Of a stretch of DNA of 64,000 nucleotides, positions 10,412 through 21,679 are shown piece after piece. Position 1 is the stretch's first letter, and each line of letters opens with the position of its first letter. The stretch comes from Prochlorococcus sp. AG-355-J04 (GTDB lineage Bacteria; Cyanobacteriota; Cyanobacteriia; PCC-6307; Cyanobiaceae). Under the pieces are notes generated by a model. It did not search any database. It was not told the DNA's origin and saw nothing but the letters and a program-made list of their open reading frames with translations. Position numbers and translations under genes: made by a program. Where the stretch lies: positions 62,001 through 126,000 of the forward strand of contig QCDN01000001.1 of NCBI GenBank assembly GCA_003280885.1, written 5' to 3'.

Positions 10412-11146
10412 TTAAGAAGAAGTATTAGTTGAAGCTCGCAATTGAGAAAACAATTTCGAAAATGTTGGATTTGTAGTGTTATTTTTCTCATCTGGATTAA
10501 CTATCCCAGCCGAAATTATTGTTCTAAAAGCATCTTCAACAGAAATATCCAAATCCTTAACAGAAGACTCAGGAACAAGTGTGTACCATCCAGTAGTTGG
10601 ATTTGGTGCTGTAGGAATAAAAATACTAAGTAGCTTTTCTTCTAATTCTGGCTGCAGAGAAGGTCCTACATCTCCAGTTACAAATCCAACACTATATAGT
10701 CCCTCACGAGGATATTCAACTAAAACAACTCTTCTAAATCTATTAGATTTATTACTCAAGAAAGTTTCTAGCAATTGCTTAAGAGTTTTATAAACCGCTC
10801 CAGCTACTGGAATTTTTGATAGAGTACCCTCTCCAAATTCCAATAACCATCTTCCTACGAAATTTCTCGCCATTAAGCCTATAAGTAAAATAGCCAATAA
10901 AGGAACAGTTAAACCTAAGGTAAGATTAATTAAATCTTGTAATAAAGGATTTAAATTAATAAAGGGATTAAGTTGCTTTGGAACTGAAGTAACTAATGTT
11001 AATACAAATTTACTAACTAATGATGACAGCCATATTGTTGTTGCTAAGGGTATTACAACTAATAAACCCGCTATAAGATCATTTTTTAGATCTTGTTGAA
11101 GCCTAGATCCTAAATTCGAATCTTCATTTTTATTAATTTCAACCAA
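10412..11146 (-). CDS. DUF502 family membrane protein
   Basis: GLLVVIPLATTIWL, GLMARNFVGRWLL, VPIAGAVYKTLKQ-like (IPVAGAVYKTLKQ), FIPTAPNPTTGW. Confidence 0.88.
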   Translation of the reverse strand: MVEINKNEDSNLGSRLQQDLKNDLIAGLLVVIPLATTIWLSSLVSKFVLTLVTSVPKQLNPFINLNPLLQDLINLTLGLTVPLLAILLIGLMARNFVGRWLLEFGEGTLSKIPVAGAVYKTLKQLLETFLSNKSNRFRRVVLVEYPREGLYSVGFVTGDVGPSLQPELEEKLLSIFIPTAPNPTTGWYTLVPESSVKDLDISVEDAFRTIISAGIVNPDEKNNTTNPTFSKLFSQLRASTNTSS

Positions 11147-11292
11147 AATAAAGTTTCTAACTATATTAACTTTACTAATAATTTAACTGTTTTTACTAAG
11201 TTAGGATATATTTTTTCTAAATATATCTAAATTATTCATAAGTTCATTCTCCAAAAATAACTTTCAAAAGAAATACTATAAAAAATAAAAAA

Positions 11293-12240
11293 ATGATTTA
11301 TACGATTCAAGACAAAAAAGAAATAAGTAAAAAATTAAAAGAAAGAGCTATTTTTGAAGGTTTTACAATTGCTGGAATAGCTTCAATACCAGGTAGTTCG
11401 CGAATAAGATTAAGGACTAATGCATTAGACAGGTGGTTATCCAGTAACCACCATGCTGAAATGAAATGGATGGAAGCAGAAAAAAGAAAAAATATAGACT
11501 TACTGTTTGAAGATGCAAAAAGTGTTTTAGGCGTTGGATTTGTTTACCTTCATTCAGAAAATAACAACAATAATTTCCTCAAGGTAGCTAAATTTAGCCA
11601 AGGAGAAGATTACCATAAAGTAATTCACAAAAAATTAAAAAATATTGGTAAGTGGATTGACCTAAAAATTCCTGATTGCAAATGGAAAATATGTGTTGAC
11701 ACCTCTCCACTTCTTGAAAAAGCATGGGCAGAGGAGGCAGGAATTGGTTGGATAGGTAAAAATAGTAATTTAATAAGCAAAAAAAATGGTTCTTGGTTTA
11801 CTTTAGGTTTTATGATCCTTACAAAAGATTTAATACCAGATAAACCGCATCAATCACTTTGCGGAAAATGTGATTTATGTATTGAACGTTGTCCCACAAA
11901 GGCAATAGTAGAACCTTTCGTTATACAATCAGATCTATGCATTGCGTACCACACAATAGAGAATAGAGATGAAAATATTCCAAAGAAAATAGAAAATAAT
12001 TTAGATGGATGGGTTGCAGGATGCGATATTTGCCAAGATGTATGCCCTTGGAATAAGTCAGTTCCATACAATAATAATTTTGAAACTACACCAAAGGAAT
12101 GGATTAAAAATCTTAATATTGATTCGTTAAATTGGGACGATAAAACTTGGAAAGAAAATCTCAAAGGAACTACATTGAAAAGAATTAAACCATGGATGTG
12201 GAAAAGAAACATACAAGCAAATTTAAATAGTAAAAAATAA
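11293..12240 (+). CDS. queG: Epoxyqueuosine reductase QueG
   Basis: CGKCDLCIERCPTKAI and CDICQDVCPWN 4Fe-4S motifs; KAWAEEAGIGWIGKN. Confidence 0.95.
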   Translation: MIYTIQDKKEISKKLKERAIFEGFTIAGIASIPGSSRIRLRTNALDRWLSSNHHAEMKWMEAEKRKNIDLLFEDAKSVLGVGFVYLHSENNNNNFLKVAKFSQGEDYHKVIHKKLKNIGKWIDLKIPDCKWKICVDTSPLLEKAWAEEAGIGWIGKNSNLISKKNGSWFTLGFMILTKDLIPDKPHQSLCGKCDLCIERCPTKAIVEPFVIQSDLCIAYHTIENRDENIPKKIENNLDGWVAGCDICQDVCPWNKSVPYNNNFETTPKEWIKNLNIDSLNWDDKTWKENLKGTTLKRIKPWMWKRNIQANLNSKK

Positions 12241-12244
12241 AATT

Positions 12245-13108
12245 ATGAAAGAGTTTTTAAAAAAAATAATCTGGATCTTTTTGATAAGTTTTTACTTTTT
12301 TCAAATTGAAAAAGTTAAAGCAATAGTTCCCTATTATTATTTCCCAACAATAAAAAATTTGCAAAAGCAAAGTTTAATTATTGGTAAAAATGCATATCAG
12401 CTACTTTATTTTGGACAATATGAAGACAGCCTTAACCTAGCCAAATTAGCTGTAAAAATAAATGCAAAAGATGAAAAACTATGGTTAATTTTGGCTGAAG
12501 CACAATTAGCTAACAAACAATACGAAAATGCATTAAATTCTCTCAATAAAGCAGAACAGATAAATTCAAATAATAGCGAAATATATTTTGCTAAGAGTAA
12601 TATTTACTTAAAAATTTCCCAACAAACAAAAGCAAAGAGTTCTTTAAAAAAAGCAATAAAGATAGAACCTAGTAACCACAAAGCTATCTTTCAATTAGGC
12701 AACATTTTATTAATGGAGAAAAATTACTTGGAAGCTATCAAATTTTTTGGTAAATCTATAGAAAGTAAACCTGATTTCTGGCAAGCAATCAATAATCAAG
12801 GTTTAGCTTATTTCGAGAAAAACAATATAAATCTTTCAATCAAACTTTTTAAACGTGCAATCTCAATTCAAGAAAATTCTGAACCATTACTAGGCCTCGC
12901 CGCATGTTTAAGGATTAATAATACTAAATTAGCAATTCAGCTAGCCAAAAAAGCTTTGGCTAAAGATCCCAAATATGTCAATTATGATTATAGAAAAGAA
13001 CAGTTATGGGGAGAAAAATTACAAGCCTCTACAGAAATTCTTTTACAAAATGAACAGCTTAAAGAAGATGTAATACTGGCAAAATCCAAAATAAGTGAAT
13101 CATCTTAA
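12245..13108 (+). CDS. TPR-repeat protein with N-terminal hydrophobic segment
   Basis: Tandem 34-residue TPR-like units; N-terminal IIWIFLISFYFFQ segment. Confidence 0.85.
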   Translation: MKEFLKKIIWIFLISFYFFQIEKVKAIVPYYYFPTIKNLQKQSLIIGKNAYQLLYFGQYEDSLNLAKLAVKINAKDEKLWLILAEAQLANKQYENALNSLNKAEQINSNNSEIYFAKSNIYLKISQQTKAKSSLKKAIKIEPSNHKAIFQLGNILLMEKNYLEAIKFFGKSIESKPDFWQAINNQGLAYFEKNNINLSIKLFKRAISIQENSEPLLGLAACLRINNTKLAIQLAKKALAKDPKYVNYDYRKEQLWGEKLQASTEILLQNEQLKEDVILAKSKISESS

Positions 13109-13185
13109 TGTTCAATACTGGTAAATATTATTTTACCTATTAGTCTTAATTTAGTTAGTTAATAATTACTCAATTTTACGTTCTA

Positions 13186-15627
13186 ATGGATAAGAAAAAA
13201 TTCACTTCCATCTCACTTCAAGAAGAAATGCAACGTTCTTATTTGGAGTATGCAATGAGCGTAATAGTTGGACGTGCTTTACCTGATGCGAGAGACGGTC
13301 TTAAACCTGTACAAAGAAGAATCATATTTGCGATGTATGAATTAGGTTTAACACCTGATAAACCTTTTAGGAAGTGTGCAAGAGTTGTTGGAGATGTGCT
13401 TGGAAAGTACCATCCTCACGGAGATCAAGCAGTATATGATGCATTAGTAAAGCTAGTACAAAATTTCTCAACTAAATATCCTACGCTTGACGGTCATGGA
13501 AATTTTGGATCTGTGGATAATGATCCGCCGGCAGCAATGAGATATACTGAGACCAGATTAGCTCCAATAGCTCATAAAGGATTTCTTGAAGAAATTGGAT
13601 CAGAAACAGTAAACTTTTCAAATAACTTTGACGGTTCTCAAAAAGAACCAGACGTTCTTCCAGCCCAACTGCCATTTTTATTGTTGAACGGCTCATCAGG
13701 TATTGCTGTTGGTATGGCAACAAATATTCCGCCTCACAACCTAGGCGAAATTGTAGATGGTTTAGTTGCCTTAGTTAAAAATAAAGATATTAGTGATAAA
13801 AAACTTTCTAACATTATCAAAGGACCTGATTTTCCTACAGGCGGAGAATTAATTTATAGTCATGTAATAGAAGAACTTTATCAAACTGGAAAAGGATCTA
13901 TAACCATAAGAGGAGTTGTAAATACAGAAGAAGTAAATTTAGGCAAAGGGAAACATAAAAAGAATGCAATAATCATTACAGAGCTTCCTTACCAAGTTAA
14001 TAAAGCAGGTTGGATTGAAAAACTCGCAGAACTTGTAAATTCAGGGAAAATTATTGGGATTTCTGATATTAGAGATGAGAGCGACAGAGATGGAATGAGA
14101 ATTGTAATAGAACTAAAAAAAGATTCTAATTCTGAACTTGTTATTTCTAATTTATATAAAAAAACAACTCTCCAAACAAACTTTGGCGCAATATTCTTAG
14201 CTTTAATTAATGGGAAGCCTGTACAACTAAATCTGAAAGAATATCTCAACTATTTTCTTGAATTTAGAGAAGAAACAATTAGAAAAAGAACTTTTTATTT
14301 TCTAAAAAACACCCTTGATAAACTAGAAATATCAGAAGGTTTATCTAAAGCTACAAAAAACATTAAAAAAGTTATCGCAATTATTGAAGAATCAGAAAAT
14401 TCTCTGCAAGCTAGATCAAAACTAGTAGAAAATTTTTTCTTAAGTGAAAAACAGGCAAATTCAGTTTTGGATATGCCACTAAAAAAATTAACAAATCTAG
14501 AAAAAAATCAAATTGATAATGATATAAAAAATTTAGAAGAAAAAAAGAATTATTTTCAAAAATTATTGAACGAAAGAGAATTATTACTTAAATTACTCAT
14601 AGAAGAATTATTAATATTAAAGAAAAAATACAACGTTATACGTAAAACAAAAATAATTAAGAATATAAATCAAAATGAAGAATTAGAATCGCTTAATAAT
14701 CAAATATTAGAAGACTTGATTAATAAAAAAACAAAATTATACATAGACAATAGACTTTATTTAAAAAGGATGATTTTAAGTAATTACAAGAAATCATTTG
14801 AGGTTGTAAATAAAATTATAGATAATAAAAATATTCAAAAATTTATATGTAATATTGAAAAAAATATAAAATTAATAGGAATCACAAATACAGGGAGGGT
14901 ATTTAATATTGATTGGGAATCAAGTTTTAATAAAGAATATAAATTAGATAATAAAATTTTTGGAAATATTCATCCTAGTGAAATAATAAATTTTCATTCA
15001 ATTAAAAAAGGAACTAAAAATTATTTATGTATCTTGAATTCAGATGGAAGATTTAAAAAAGTTTTATTTGATGAAGATATGATTAAAAGTAATAGATCTT
15101 TCACTATTGCAAAATTAAAAAATAATTTAAAAACAATTGATTCTTTTATTTCTAATGAAAAAGAAGATTTAATAATATTAACCTCGATAGGAAGAATTTT
15201 TAGATTTAAGTTATCAAATAAATTTTTAACGCCGACTTCTAAACAATCCCAAGGATTAATAATTGCAAAACTTTTACCAACTGAAAAAATCGTTTCTTGT
15301 TGTACATTCCATGATGGAGAAAATATTTTTTTAATATCTAAACAAGGAAAAATCTTTTGCATAAATAGTAATGAAATTTATTGCTCAAATGAATACACTT
15401 TAGGATATTTGAATGAAAAAACCCAACTTAAAAACGATTACTTCCTAAAAATACTTTCAAGTAACCATTACCTTGATATTGAAACTAATAAAAATAAATC
15501 TGCAAGATTAGACCTAAATAAATTAAATTTCAAATCAAATAAATCAAACTTTTTAATTGATTTTTTAAAATTAAATAACGATGAATGCCTTGAAAATTGT
15601 TTCCGACTTGAAAACTTTCTCGACTAA
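13186..15627 (+). CDS. DNA gyrase/topoisomerase IV subunit A-type protein
   Basis: [40 protein letters not shown] catalytic Tyr; AT-rich C-terminal beta-pinwheel-like region. Confidence 0.93.
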   Translation: MDKKKFTSISLQEEMQRSYLEYAMSVIVGRALPDARDGLKPVQRRIIFAMYELGLTPDKPFRKCARVVGDVLGKYHPHGDQAVYDALVKLVQNFSTKYPTLDGHGNFGSVDNDPPAAMRYTETRLAPIAHKGFLEEIGSETVNFSNNFDGSQKEPDVLPAQLPFLLLNGSSGIAVGMATNIPPHNLGEIVDGLVALVKNKDISDKKLSNIIKGPDFPTGGELIYSHVIEELYQTGKGSITIRGVVNTEEVNLGKGKHKKNAIIITELPYQVNKAGWIEKLAELVNSGKIIGISDIRDESDRDGMRIVIELKKDSNSELVISNLYKKTTLQTNFGAIFLALINGKPVQLNLKEYLNYFLEFREETIRKRTFYFLKNTLDKLEISEGLSKATKNIKKVIAIIEESENSLQARSKLVENFFLSEKQANSVLDMPLKKLTNLEKNQIDNDIKNLEEKKNYFQKLLNERELLLKLLIEELLILKKKYNVIRKTKIIKNINQNEELESLNNQILEDLINKKTKLYIDNRLYLKRMILSNYKKSFEVVNKIIDNKNIQKFICNIEKNIKLIGITNTGRVFNIDWESSFNKEYKLDNKIFGNIHPSEIINFHSIKKGTKNYLCILNSDGRFKKVLFDEDMIKSNRSFTIAKLKNNLKTIDSFISNEKEDLIILTSIGRIFRFKLSNKFLTPTSKQSQGLIIAKLLPTEKIVSCCTFHDGENIFLISKQGKIFCINSNEIYCSNEYTLGYLNEKTQLKNDYFLKILSSNHYLDIETNKNKSARLDLNKLNFKSNKSNFLIDFLKLNNDECLENCFRLENFLD

Positions 15628-17084
15628 GATTTATATTCATTTTGAACCCAATTTAAGTATTCTTGATTTACTGTTCCAGTTACATAATCACCAGTAAAAC
15701 AACTCATCTCTAAACCTTTAATAGGAGAATCACCTATTATAGATTTACGCAAACTTTCAACACTTTGATAAACAAGGTTATCAATTTCAAGTTTATCGGC
15801 GATTTCACTTATTGTCCTATTATGTGCTATTAATTCATCTCTATTAGGCATATTAATTCCATAAACATGCGGATAACGAACAGGAGGAGCTGCTGATGTA
15901 AAAAAAACTTTATTTGCTCCTGCATCTTTAGCCATCTGGACAATTTCTTTTGAAGTAGTACCTCTTACTATCGAGTCATCAACAATCAATACATTTTTAT
16001 TTTTAAACTCTGCACTCATGGCATTTAATTTTTGCCTTACAGATTTCTTACGTTTCTGCTGACCAGGCATTATGAATGTTCTACCAACATATCTATTTTT
16101 AAAAAAACCTTCCCTATATTCTATCCCTAACTGTCTTGCAACTTGCATTGCCGCGGGTCGAGAAGAATCAGGAATAGGCATTACTACATCAATATCTCCA
16201 GAATTGATTGTTTCTTTTATTGTTTCTGCTAAATAATCTCCCATCTTTAAACGAGCTTTATAAACTGAAATTCCATTCATAATTGAATCTGGCCTAGCTA
16301 AGTAAACATATTCAAAAGCACAGGGAAATAACTTTGGATTTTCAGAACATTGCTTAGAGAAAAACTCCCCATCAAGATTTATAAAAACAGCTTCTCCTGG
16401 ATCTACATCTCTCACTATTTGATAATCATTATTCTCAAGTACTAAAGATTCGCTTGCAACCATCCATTCTTCTTTTTTTGTGGTTAAAGAAAGTCTTTTC
16501 CCAATGACTAAAGGCCTAATACCAAAAGGATCTCTAAATGCTAATAAACCATATCCTGAAATTAATGCAATTGAAGCATATGATCCCTGAATTCTTTTAT
16601 GTAAAGATGTGACCGCATTAAAAATAATATCAGGTTCTAATTCTTGATTATGAATTTGTTCTTGTAATTCTGTCGCAAATACATTTAACAACATTTCAGT
16701 ATCACTTGAAGAATTTGTATGCCGCTTGTCGACATTAAATAACTGTTTTTCTAAATCTCTGGTATTAGTCAAATTTCCATTATGTATCAAAACAATTCCA
16801 TAAGGAGCATTAACGTAAAAAGGTTGTGCTTCTTCTACACTTTCTGCTGATCCCTTTGTTGCATACCTAACATGACCTAATCCAATTTTGCCAATTAAAT
16901 TCCTCATATCTCTAGTTCTATAAGCAGTATTAACCTGACCTTTAACCTTATGTATATGAAAAACAGTATTTTCCATTGTTGCTATACCTGTTGAGTCTTG
17001 ACCTCTATGCTGCAAAAGCAAAAGACTATCGTAAATTTGTTGATTTACGTCATTTGAAGAAACGATTCCAACTATTCCGCACAT
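15624..17084 (-). CDS. purF: Amidophosphoribosyltransferase
   Basis: MCGIVGIV N-terminal nucleophile Cys, [22 protein letters not shown]. Confidence 0.97.
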   Translation of the reverse strand: MCGIVGIVSSNDVNQQIYDSLLLLQHRGQDSTGIATMENTVFHIHKVKGQVNTAYRTRDMRNLIGKIGLGHVRYATKGSAESVEEAQPFYVNAPYGIVLIHNGNLTNTRDLEKQLFNVDKRHTNSSSDTEMLLNVFATELQEQIHNQELEPDIIFNAVTSLHKRIQGSYASIALISGYGLLAFRDPFGIRPLVIGKRLSLTTKKEEWMVASESLVLENNDYQIVRDVDPGEAVFINLDGEFFSKQCSENPKLFPCAFEYVYLARPDSIMNGISVYKARLKMGDYLAETIKETINSGDIDVVMPIPDSSRPAAMQVARQLGIEYREGFFKNRYVGRTFIMPGQQKRKKSVRQKLNAMSAEFKNKNVLIVDDSIVRGTTSKEIVQMAKDAGANKVFFTSAAPPVRYPHVYGINMPNRDELIAHNRTISEIADKLEIDNLVYQSVESLRKSIIGDSPIKGLEMSCFTGDYVTGTVNQEYLNWVQNEYKS

Positions 17085-17131
17085 AACTTAATATCTTAAA
17101 AAGATTAATAGTTGAGAAATGTTTTTCATAT

Positions 17132-19471
17132 TTAAAAGTAACCTGAGATACTATTATTAAATTTTTCGGTTAATTCCTCAACCCTAATATTGCAAATATT
17201 TTTTTCGTTGATTTTTATCTTCAGCGTGTCACTAGATACGTATCCTATTTTTTTTACATACACACTTGATGGGAAATTTATTTGGTTTTGTTTTAAATAA
17301 TTAAACCATTCATTTTGTTTTATTTTACTAATTGAAAAAATAATTCTTGACCCCCCTTCGGCAAACAATAAATTATCAACTCTATTTAAATCTTTCTCTA
17401 ATTCTATAGTTGCTCCCTTTGCGGACAAAATACAAGACTCTGCTAAAGCTATAGCTAAACCTCCGTCACTGATATCATGAGAAGAAACTACAAGACTTTT
17501 TAAAATCGCATTTCTTAAAAAACTCTGGCAAAACTTTTCATCAAACAAATCTATTTTTGGAGGCCGACCTGTAATTTCTCCATGAAAATATTCCAGATAA
17601 GAACTAGCTGCAATTTTTATTTCTGATTTAGAAGAACCAATTAACCAGATTTGATCTTCAATATTTTTCCATTCACTACTTATAGCTTTTTCAACGTTAT
17701 CTATTTTTCCAACCATTCCAATAACAGGAGTAGGATTGATAGGAGTAATTAAATTATCTTTATTTTTAGATTCATTATATAAAGATACATTTCCTCCAGT
17801 AACAGGAGTTTCTAAAGCTTTACAGGCTTTAGCAATTCCATTACATGAAGATGAGAGTTGCCAATATCCTATTTCATTCTCAGGGGAAGAAAAATTTAAA
17901 TTATTTGTAATTGCTACTGGTTCAGCCCCAACACAACTGACATTTCTAGCAGACTCTGCAACAGCAGCGATAGATCCTCTAAAAGGATCAAGAGCAACCC
18001 ATCTACTATTGCAATCAACTGAAACAGCGACACCAGAAAATACTTTACTTCTATTTTTTGTATTTTGTTCCCTTAGTCTTACTACGGCTGCATCTGATTT
18101 TCCAGGTTTAAATACTGTATTTGCTTGTACTTGAGAGTCATATTGTTTATAAATCCATCGTTTAGAAGCTATTGATGGATTAGAGAGTAGTTTTAAAATG
18201 ATTTCTGAAAAAGAAAAATTCTTATTTTCCTTCAATGAAAATATTTTTTGCTCATAAATTTCTGGTAAATCATTTTCTATCCATTCCCATTTCTTTAAAA
18301 GATCATCGGGTGCATTTTTAATCACATCGTGAAAATTTACAGGAGTATCATCAGATAAGGCAGAAGTAGGAATTTGGGCCACAATTTTACCTTTATGAGA
18401 AATAATTACCTCATTAGTTCCTATCACTTCACCAATGACACTGGCATATAATCCCCATTTATTAAATTTTTCAATCAGATCATTAATTTTTTCTTCTTTA
18501 ACGACAAACAACATTCTTTCCTGCGATTCAGATAATAAATATTGGTATGAGGACATATCATCTTCTCTAGAAGGGACCAAATCTAAATCAATTGATATAC
18601 CTAAATTTCCATTTGCGGCCATTTCTGCGCTACTGCATGTTAAACCTGCAGCACCCATATCTTGAGCTGCAATTACATCCCCTGTCTTGAAAGCATCCAA
18701 ACAAGCTTCAATAAGACTTTTCTCAATAAATGGATCACCTACCTGAACTGCAGGTCTATCATCCAATGAGGCTGTAGTTAATTCTGAACTAGCAAAACTA
18801 GCACCACCAACACCGTCTCTGCCAGTTGTGTTACCAACATATAATACTGGTGATCCTACATTTTTAGCTCCAGAACAAACGATTTCCTCGGTCTCTAAAA
18901 GTCCTAAAGCCATAACATTGACTAGAGGATTTCCAGAGTAACTATCATCGAAGTCAATTTCACCTCCAACAGTCGGCACACCTACACAATTTCCATAATG
19001 TGCAATACCGGAAACAACTCCTCGTAGTAAATCAACATTTGATGATTTATCAAGGTTGCCGAATCTCAATGAATTCAACACTGCAATTGGCCTTGCACCC
19101 ATTGTAAATATATCTCTTAAAATTCCTCCAACACCTGTTGCTGCTCCTTGAAAAGGTTCAATAGCAGAAGGATGATTATGACTTTCTATTTTAAAAACAA
19201 GTTTATGATTATTTCCAACATCAATAACGCCAGCATTTTCTCCAGGTCCAACTAAAACATTTTTACCTTTAGTGGGAAACTTAGATAGTAAAGGTTTTGA
19301 ATTTCTATAACAGCAATGTTCAGACCACATAACGCCAAACATGCCTAATTCCGTTCTATTAGGTTTTCTCTTTAATCTTTTGCAAATTTCTTCATAATCA
19401 TTAAGTGATAAATTTTCAACTTTTAGTGCTTCATTAAGATCATATAGATCATTATCTTCTTGATTTATCAT
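17132..19471 (-). CDS. purL: Phosphoribosylformylglycinamidine synthase II
   Basis: [53 protein letters not shown]. Confidence 0.97.
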   Translation of the reverse strand: MINQEDNDLYDLNEALKVENLSLNDYEEICKRLKRKPNRTELGMFGVMWSEHCCYRNSKPLLSKFPTKGKNVLVGPGENAGVIDVGNNHKLVFKIESHNHPSAIEPFQGAATGVGGILRDIFTMGARPIAVLNSLRFGNLDKSSNVDLLRGVVSGIAHYGNCVGVPTVGGEIDFDDSYSGNPLVNVMALGLLETEEIVCSGAKNVGSPVLYVGNTTGRDGVGGASFASSELTTASLDDRPAVQVGDPFIEKSLIEACLDAFKTGDVIAAQDMGAAGLTCSSAEMAANGNLGISIDLDLVPSREDDMSSYQYLLSESQERMLFVVKEEKINDLIEKFNKWGLYASVIGEVIGTNEVIISHKGKIVAQIPTSALSDDTPVNFHDVIKNAPDDLLKKWEWIENDLPEIYEQKIFSLKENKNFSFSEIILKLLSNPSIASKRWIYKQYDSQVQANTVFKPGKSDAAVVRLREQNTKNRSKVFSGVAVSVDCNSRWVALDPFRGSIAAVAESARNVSCVGAEPVAITNNLNFSSPENEIGYWQLSSSCNGIAKACKALETPVTGGNVSLYNESKNKDNLITPINPTPVIGMVGKIDNVEKAISSEWKNIEDQIWLIGSSKSEIKIAASSYLEYFHGEITGRPPKIDLFDEKFCQSFLRNAILKSLVVSSHDISDGGLAIALAESCILSAKGATIELEKDLNRVDNLLFAEGGSRIIFSISKIKQNEWFNYLKQNQINFPSSVYVKKIGYVSSDTLKIKINEKNICNIRVEELTEKFNNSISGYF

Positions 19472-19474
19472 TAT

Positions 19475-20182
19475 TTATATCCAAGGATCATCTTCTTTTT
19501 TTTCACTAAACGGTATAGATGTTTTGTCATTATTATAAAAACTTTTTTGTTTAAAATCTAAGTTTTGGCTAATATCTTCATCTTCTTCAAGCCATTCCTC
19601 TAATCTATTAGAAGCAATATTTTTCATATCATCAAATCTATCAAAAATTTTTTTTCCTTTTTGCATGAATTCATTTTTAATACTTGATTTAATTAAGGAT
19701 AAATCATCTAAAGAATTACTTTTACAAAATACCAATCCCGGTTGTTGATCATTGATATTATCAATAGTTAATTTCCATCTACTAGAACCTGGAATCTTAG
19801 GATTAGATCTAGAAACTAAGTAATATTTAATTTTTCCCGTTTTCATTTCAAATAAAAAATCTGCAATGACTCCTATTTTTGATCCATTTATATTTATAAG
19901 ATTAGCTTCTATTAAAGTTGGGAACCTATTTAAAGTTGCTAAATCCGAAATAGCTGGATCACCTTTGACATAAATTTCATTATCTATTATTTGAGTAATT
20001 TGATTTAATCGCCAAACATTTCTTTTAAAATCAAAATTTGAAGGACGAGAGTACCATCCTAAAATCCTATGAACTGGAGGGTGCATCCAAACATTTTCAC
20101 CATTTCCATAATTAAGGACCATATTACCCTTAACACTATAATTTAGTAATTCACTTAATAAAATTTCTTTAGGTAATTTCAA
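19475..20182 (-). CDS. Conserved cyanobacterial PRC-barrel-like protein
   Basis: 235 aa, adjacent to dnaN; two PRC-barrel-like segments (GNMVLNYGNGENVWMHPPVHRILGW; GSKIGVIADFLFEMKTGKIKYYLVS). Confidence 0.7.
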   Translation of the reverse strand: MKLPKEILLSELLNYSVKGNMVLNYGNGENVWMHPPVHRILGWYSRPSNFDFKRNVWRLNQITQIIDNEIYVKGDPAISDLATLNRFPTLIEANLININGSKIGVIADFLFEMKTGKIKYYLVSRSNPKIPGSSRWKLTIDNINDQQPGLVFCKSNSLDDLSLIKSSIKNEFMQKGKKIFDRFDDMKNIASNRLEEWLEEDEDISQNLDFKQKSFYNNDKTSIPFSEKKEDDPWI

Positions 20183-20183
20183 A

Positions 20184-21341
20184 TTAAGAACGAACCTGGA
20201 CAGGCATAACTAAATAAGTAAAAGAATTAAGATTATCTTCTGGTACAAAAACAGCTGGAGTAGTTGCAATATTACACTTTAAAAGTACATTTTCAGAAGC
20301 AATAACTTTTAAACCTTCTAACAGATATCTTACGTTAAATGCAATATCAAAATTTTCTCCAGAGTAAGAAACAGGTATTGATTCATTTGCATTTCCAATA
20401 TCTTGAGCATCTGCGCTGATTGAAGCTAAATCTGTATCATCTAATTTAATCTTTACAACACTACTTTGCTGATCAGCCAAAACAGCAATTCTTTCTAATG
20501 CATCAATAAATTTTTTTGTATTAAAAATTAGAATTTTAGAAAAAGAATCAGGAATTAATTGTGAATAATTAGGATAAGTACCTTCTAAAGTTCTTGTAGT
20601 AATTATTTGATTAGAAGATATAAATACGACTTGACCTTTGTCATAGAAAAGCTTAATTGAATTTTCTGAGCTTCTCAAAGAGACTAGTTTTTCAATTTCT
20701 CTTAACGATCTAGTTGGGATAGTTACCGATAAATCATGAATATTTGAAGATAAGTTTTCTTTATTTTCGATATGTTCTTCATTACCAATTAAAGCAACAG
20801 CCAATCTATGGCCATCTGTAGAAGCAGACTCTAAATAATTTGGTTTGAAAGTAAAATTAACACCTGTGAGAAGTTGCTTTGAATCATCATTACTACTGGC
20901 AAAAATGGTAGATTTTAAAGCCTTTAAAAAAGAACTAGGATCAATATTCAAAGAAGTACCACTTTCAACGAATGGTAAATTAGGATATTCATCAGATGGG
21001 ATCCCTTTTAGATTAAAAGAACCTCTATCACTTTTTATTAGGATATTATCTGAATTCTCTTCTACTTCTAAAGAAACAGGTGTTTCATTAGGTAGTTTGT
21101 TTACTATTTCGGATAAAAGTTTTGAAGGTATAGTGATAGCTCCACTATTTTTAACAGTACCATCAAAAGAAGTTTGAATTCCTAAATTAAGGTCAAACCC
21201 TGTGACGCTAATTTTATTAGTTCCTTCATCAGCTGTTAAAAGTATATTTGCAAGAATTGGATGTGTTGGCCTTGAAGCAACTGCTTTGCTTACTAGTTGT
21301 ATAGCATTATTTAATTCATTTTGATTACAAATAATTTCCAT
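20184..21341 (-). CDS. dnaN: DNA polymerase III beta sliding clamp
   Basis: KAVASRPTHPILANILL, DGHRLA, C-terminal YLVMPVQVR. Confidence 0.97.
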   Translation of the reverse strand: MEIICNQNELNNAIQLVSKAVASRPTHPILANILLTADEGTNKISVTGFDLNLGIQTSFDGTVKNSGAITIPSKLLSEIVNKLPNETPVSLEVEENSDNILIKSDRGSFNLKGIPSDEYPNLPFVESGTSLNIDPSSFLKALKSTIFASSNDDSKQLLTGVNFTFKPNYLESASTDGHRLAVALIGNEEHIENKENLSSNIHDLSVTIPTRSLREIEKLVSLRSSENSIKLFYDKGQVVFISSNQIITTRTLEGTYPNYSQLIPDSFSKILIFNTKKFIDALERIAVLADQQSSVVKIKLDDTDLASISADAQDIGNANESIPVSYSGENFDIAFNVRYLLEGLKVIASENVLLKCNIATTPAVFVPEDNLNSFTYLVMPVQVRS

Positions 21342-21399
21342 TTTAATTTGGAACTTTTTACAAATACAATATACTTTTTTCGTAAATTAAATTCAATAA

Positions 21400-21660
21400 A
21401 TTTATTTTTAACCTTTGTTCTAATATAAAAATAAATAATAAAATAAAATATTTAGTAATAGTAGTTCTTGTGGGAATTGTGGAATTCTTAAATTAAATAG
21501 CTTGTCTACCTAGTTTACGAAGAAAAGAATATGTGTAAAAAATTTTTTATTTGTTGAATATTTTTTTGTTTTTTCGAAAATTTTAAATTTATTCAACAAA
21601 TAGAATTTCTTATTGTGTACTTTTCAACAAATGAGGTTAATTTTTAATTGTTTTCCACAG
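21400..21660. promoter_or_regulatory. oriC: Candidate chromosomal replication origin (oriC)
   Basis: Adjacent to dnaN; AT-rich tract 21400-21452; DnaA-trio-like TAGTAATAGTAG 21453-21464; abutting DnaA-box-like 9-mers on the minus strand 21469-21477 (ATTCCCACA) and 21478-21486 (AATTCCACA); TGTGTAAAA 21532-21540; TTTTCAACA 21621-21629; perfect TTTTCCACA 21651-21659. Confidence 0.8.
21548..21602. repeat. 13-bp inverted repeat nearly concentric with a 10-bp palindrome in the origin candidate
   Basis: TATTTGTTGAATA (21548-21560) and TATTCAACAAATA (21590-21602), with TTTTCGAAAA at 21571-21580 in the centre. Confidence 0.9.
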
Positions 21661-21679
21661 ACACTATTTTTTTTGGATT

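Noticed and set aside
11850-12212. 120-aa minus ORF antisense to queG
   Set aside because: Fully overlapped by well-supported queG; no recognisable domain.
17736-18134. 132-aa plus ORF antisense to purL
   Set aside because: Fully antisense to conserved purL; no domain motif.
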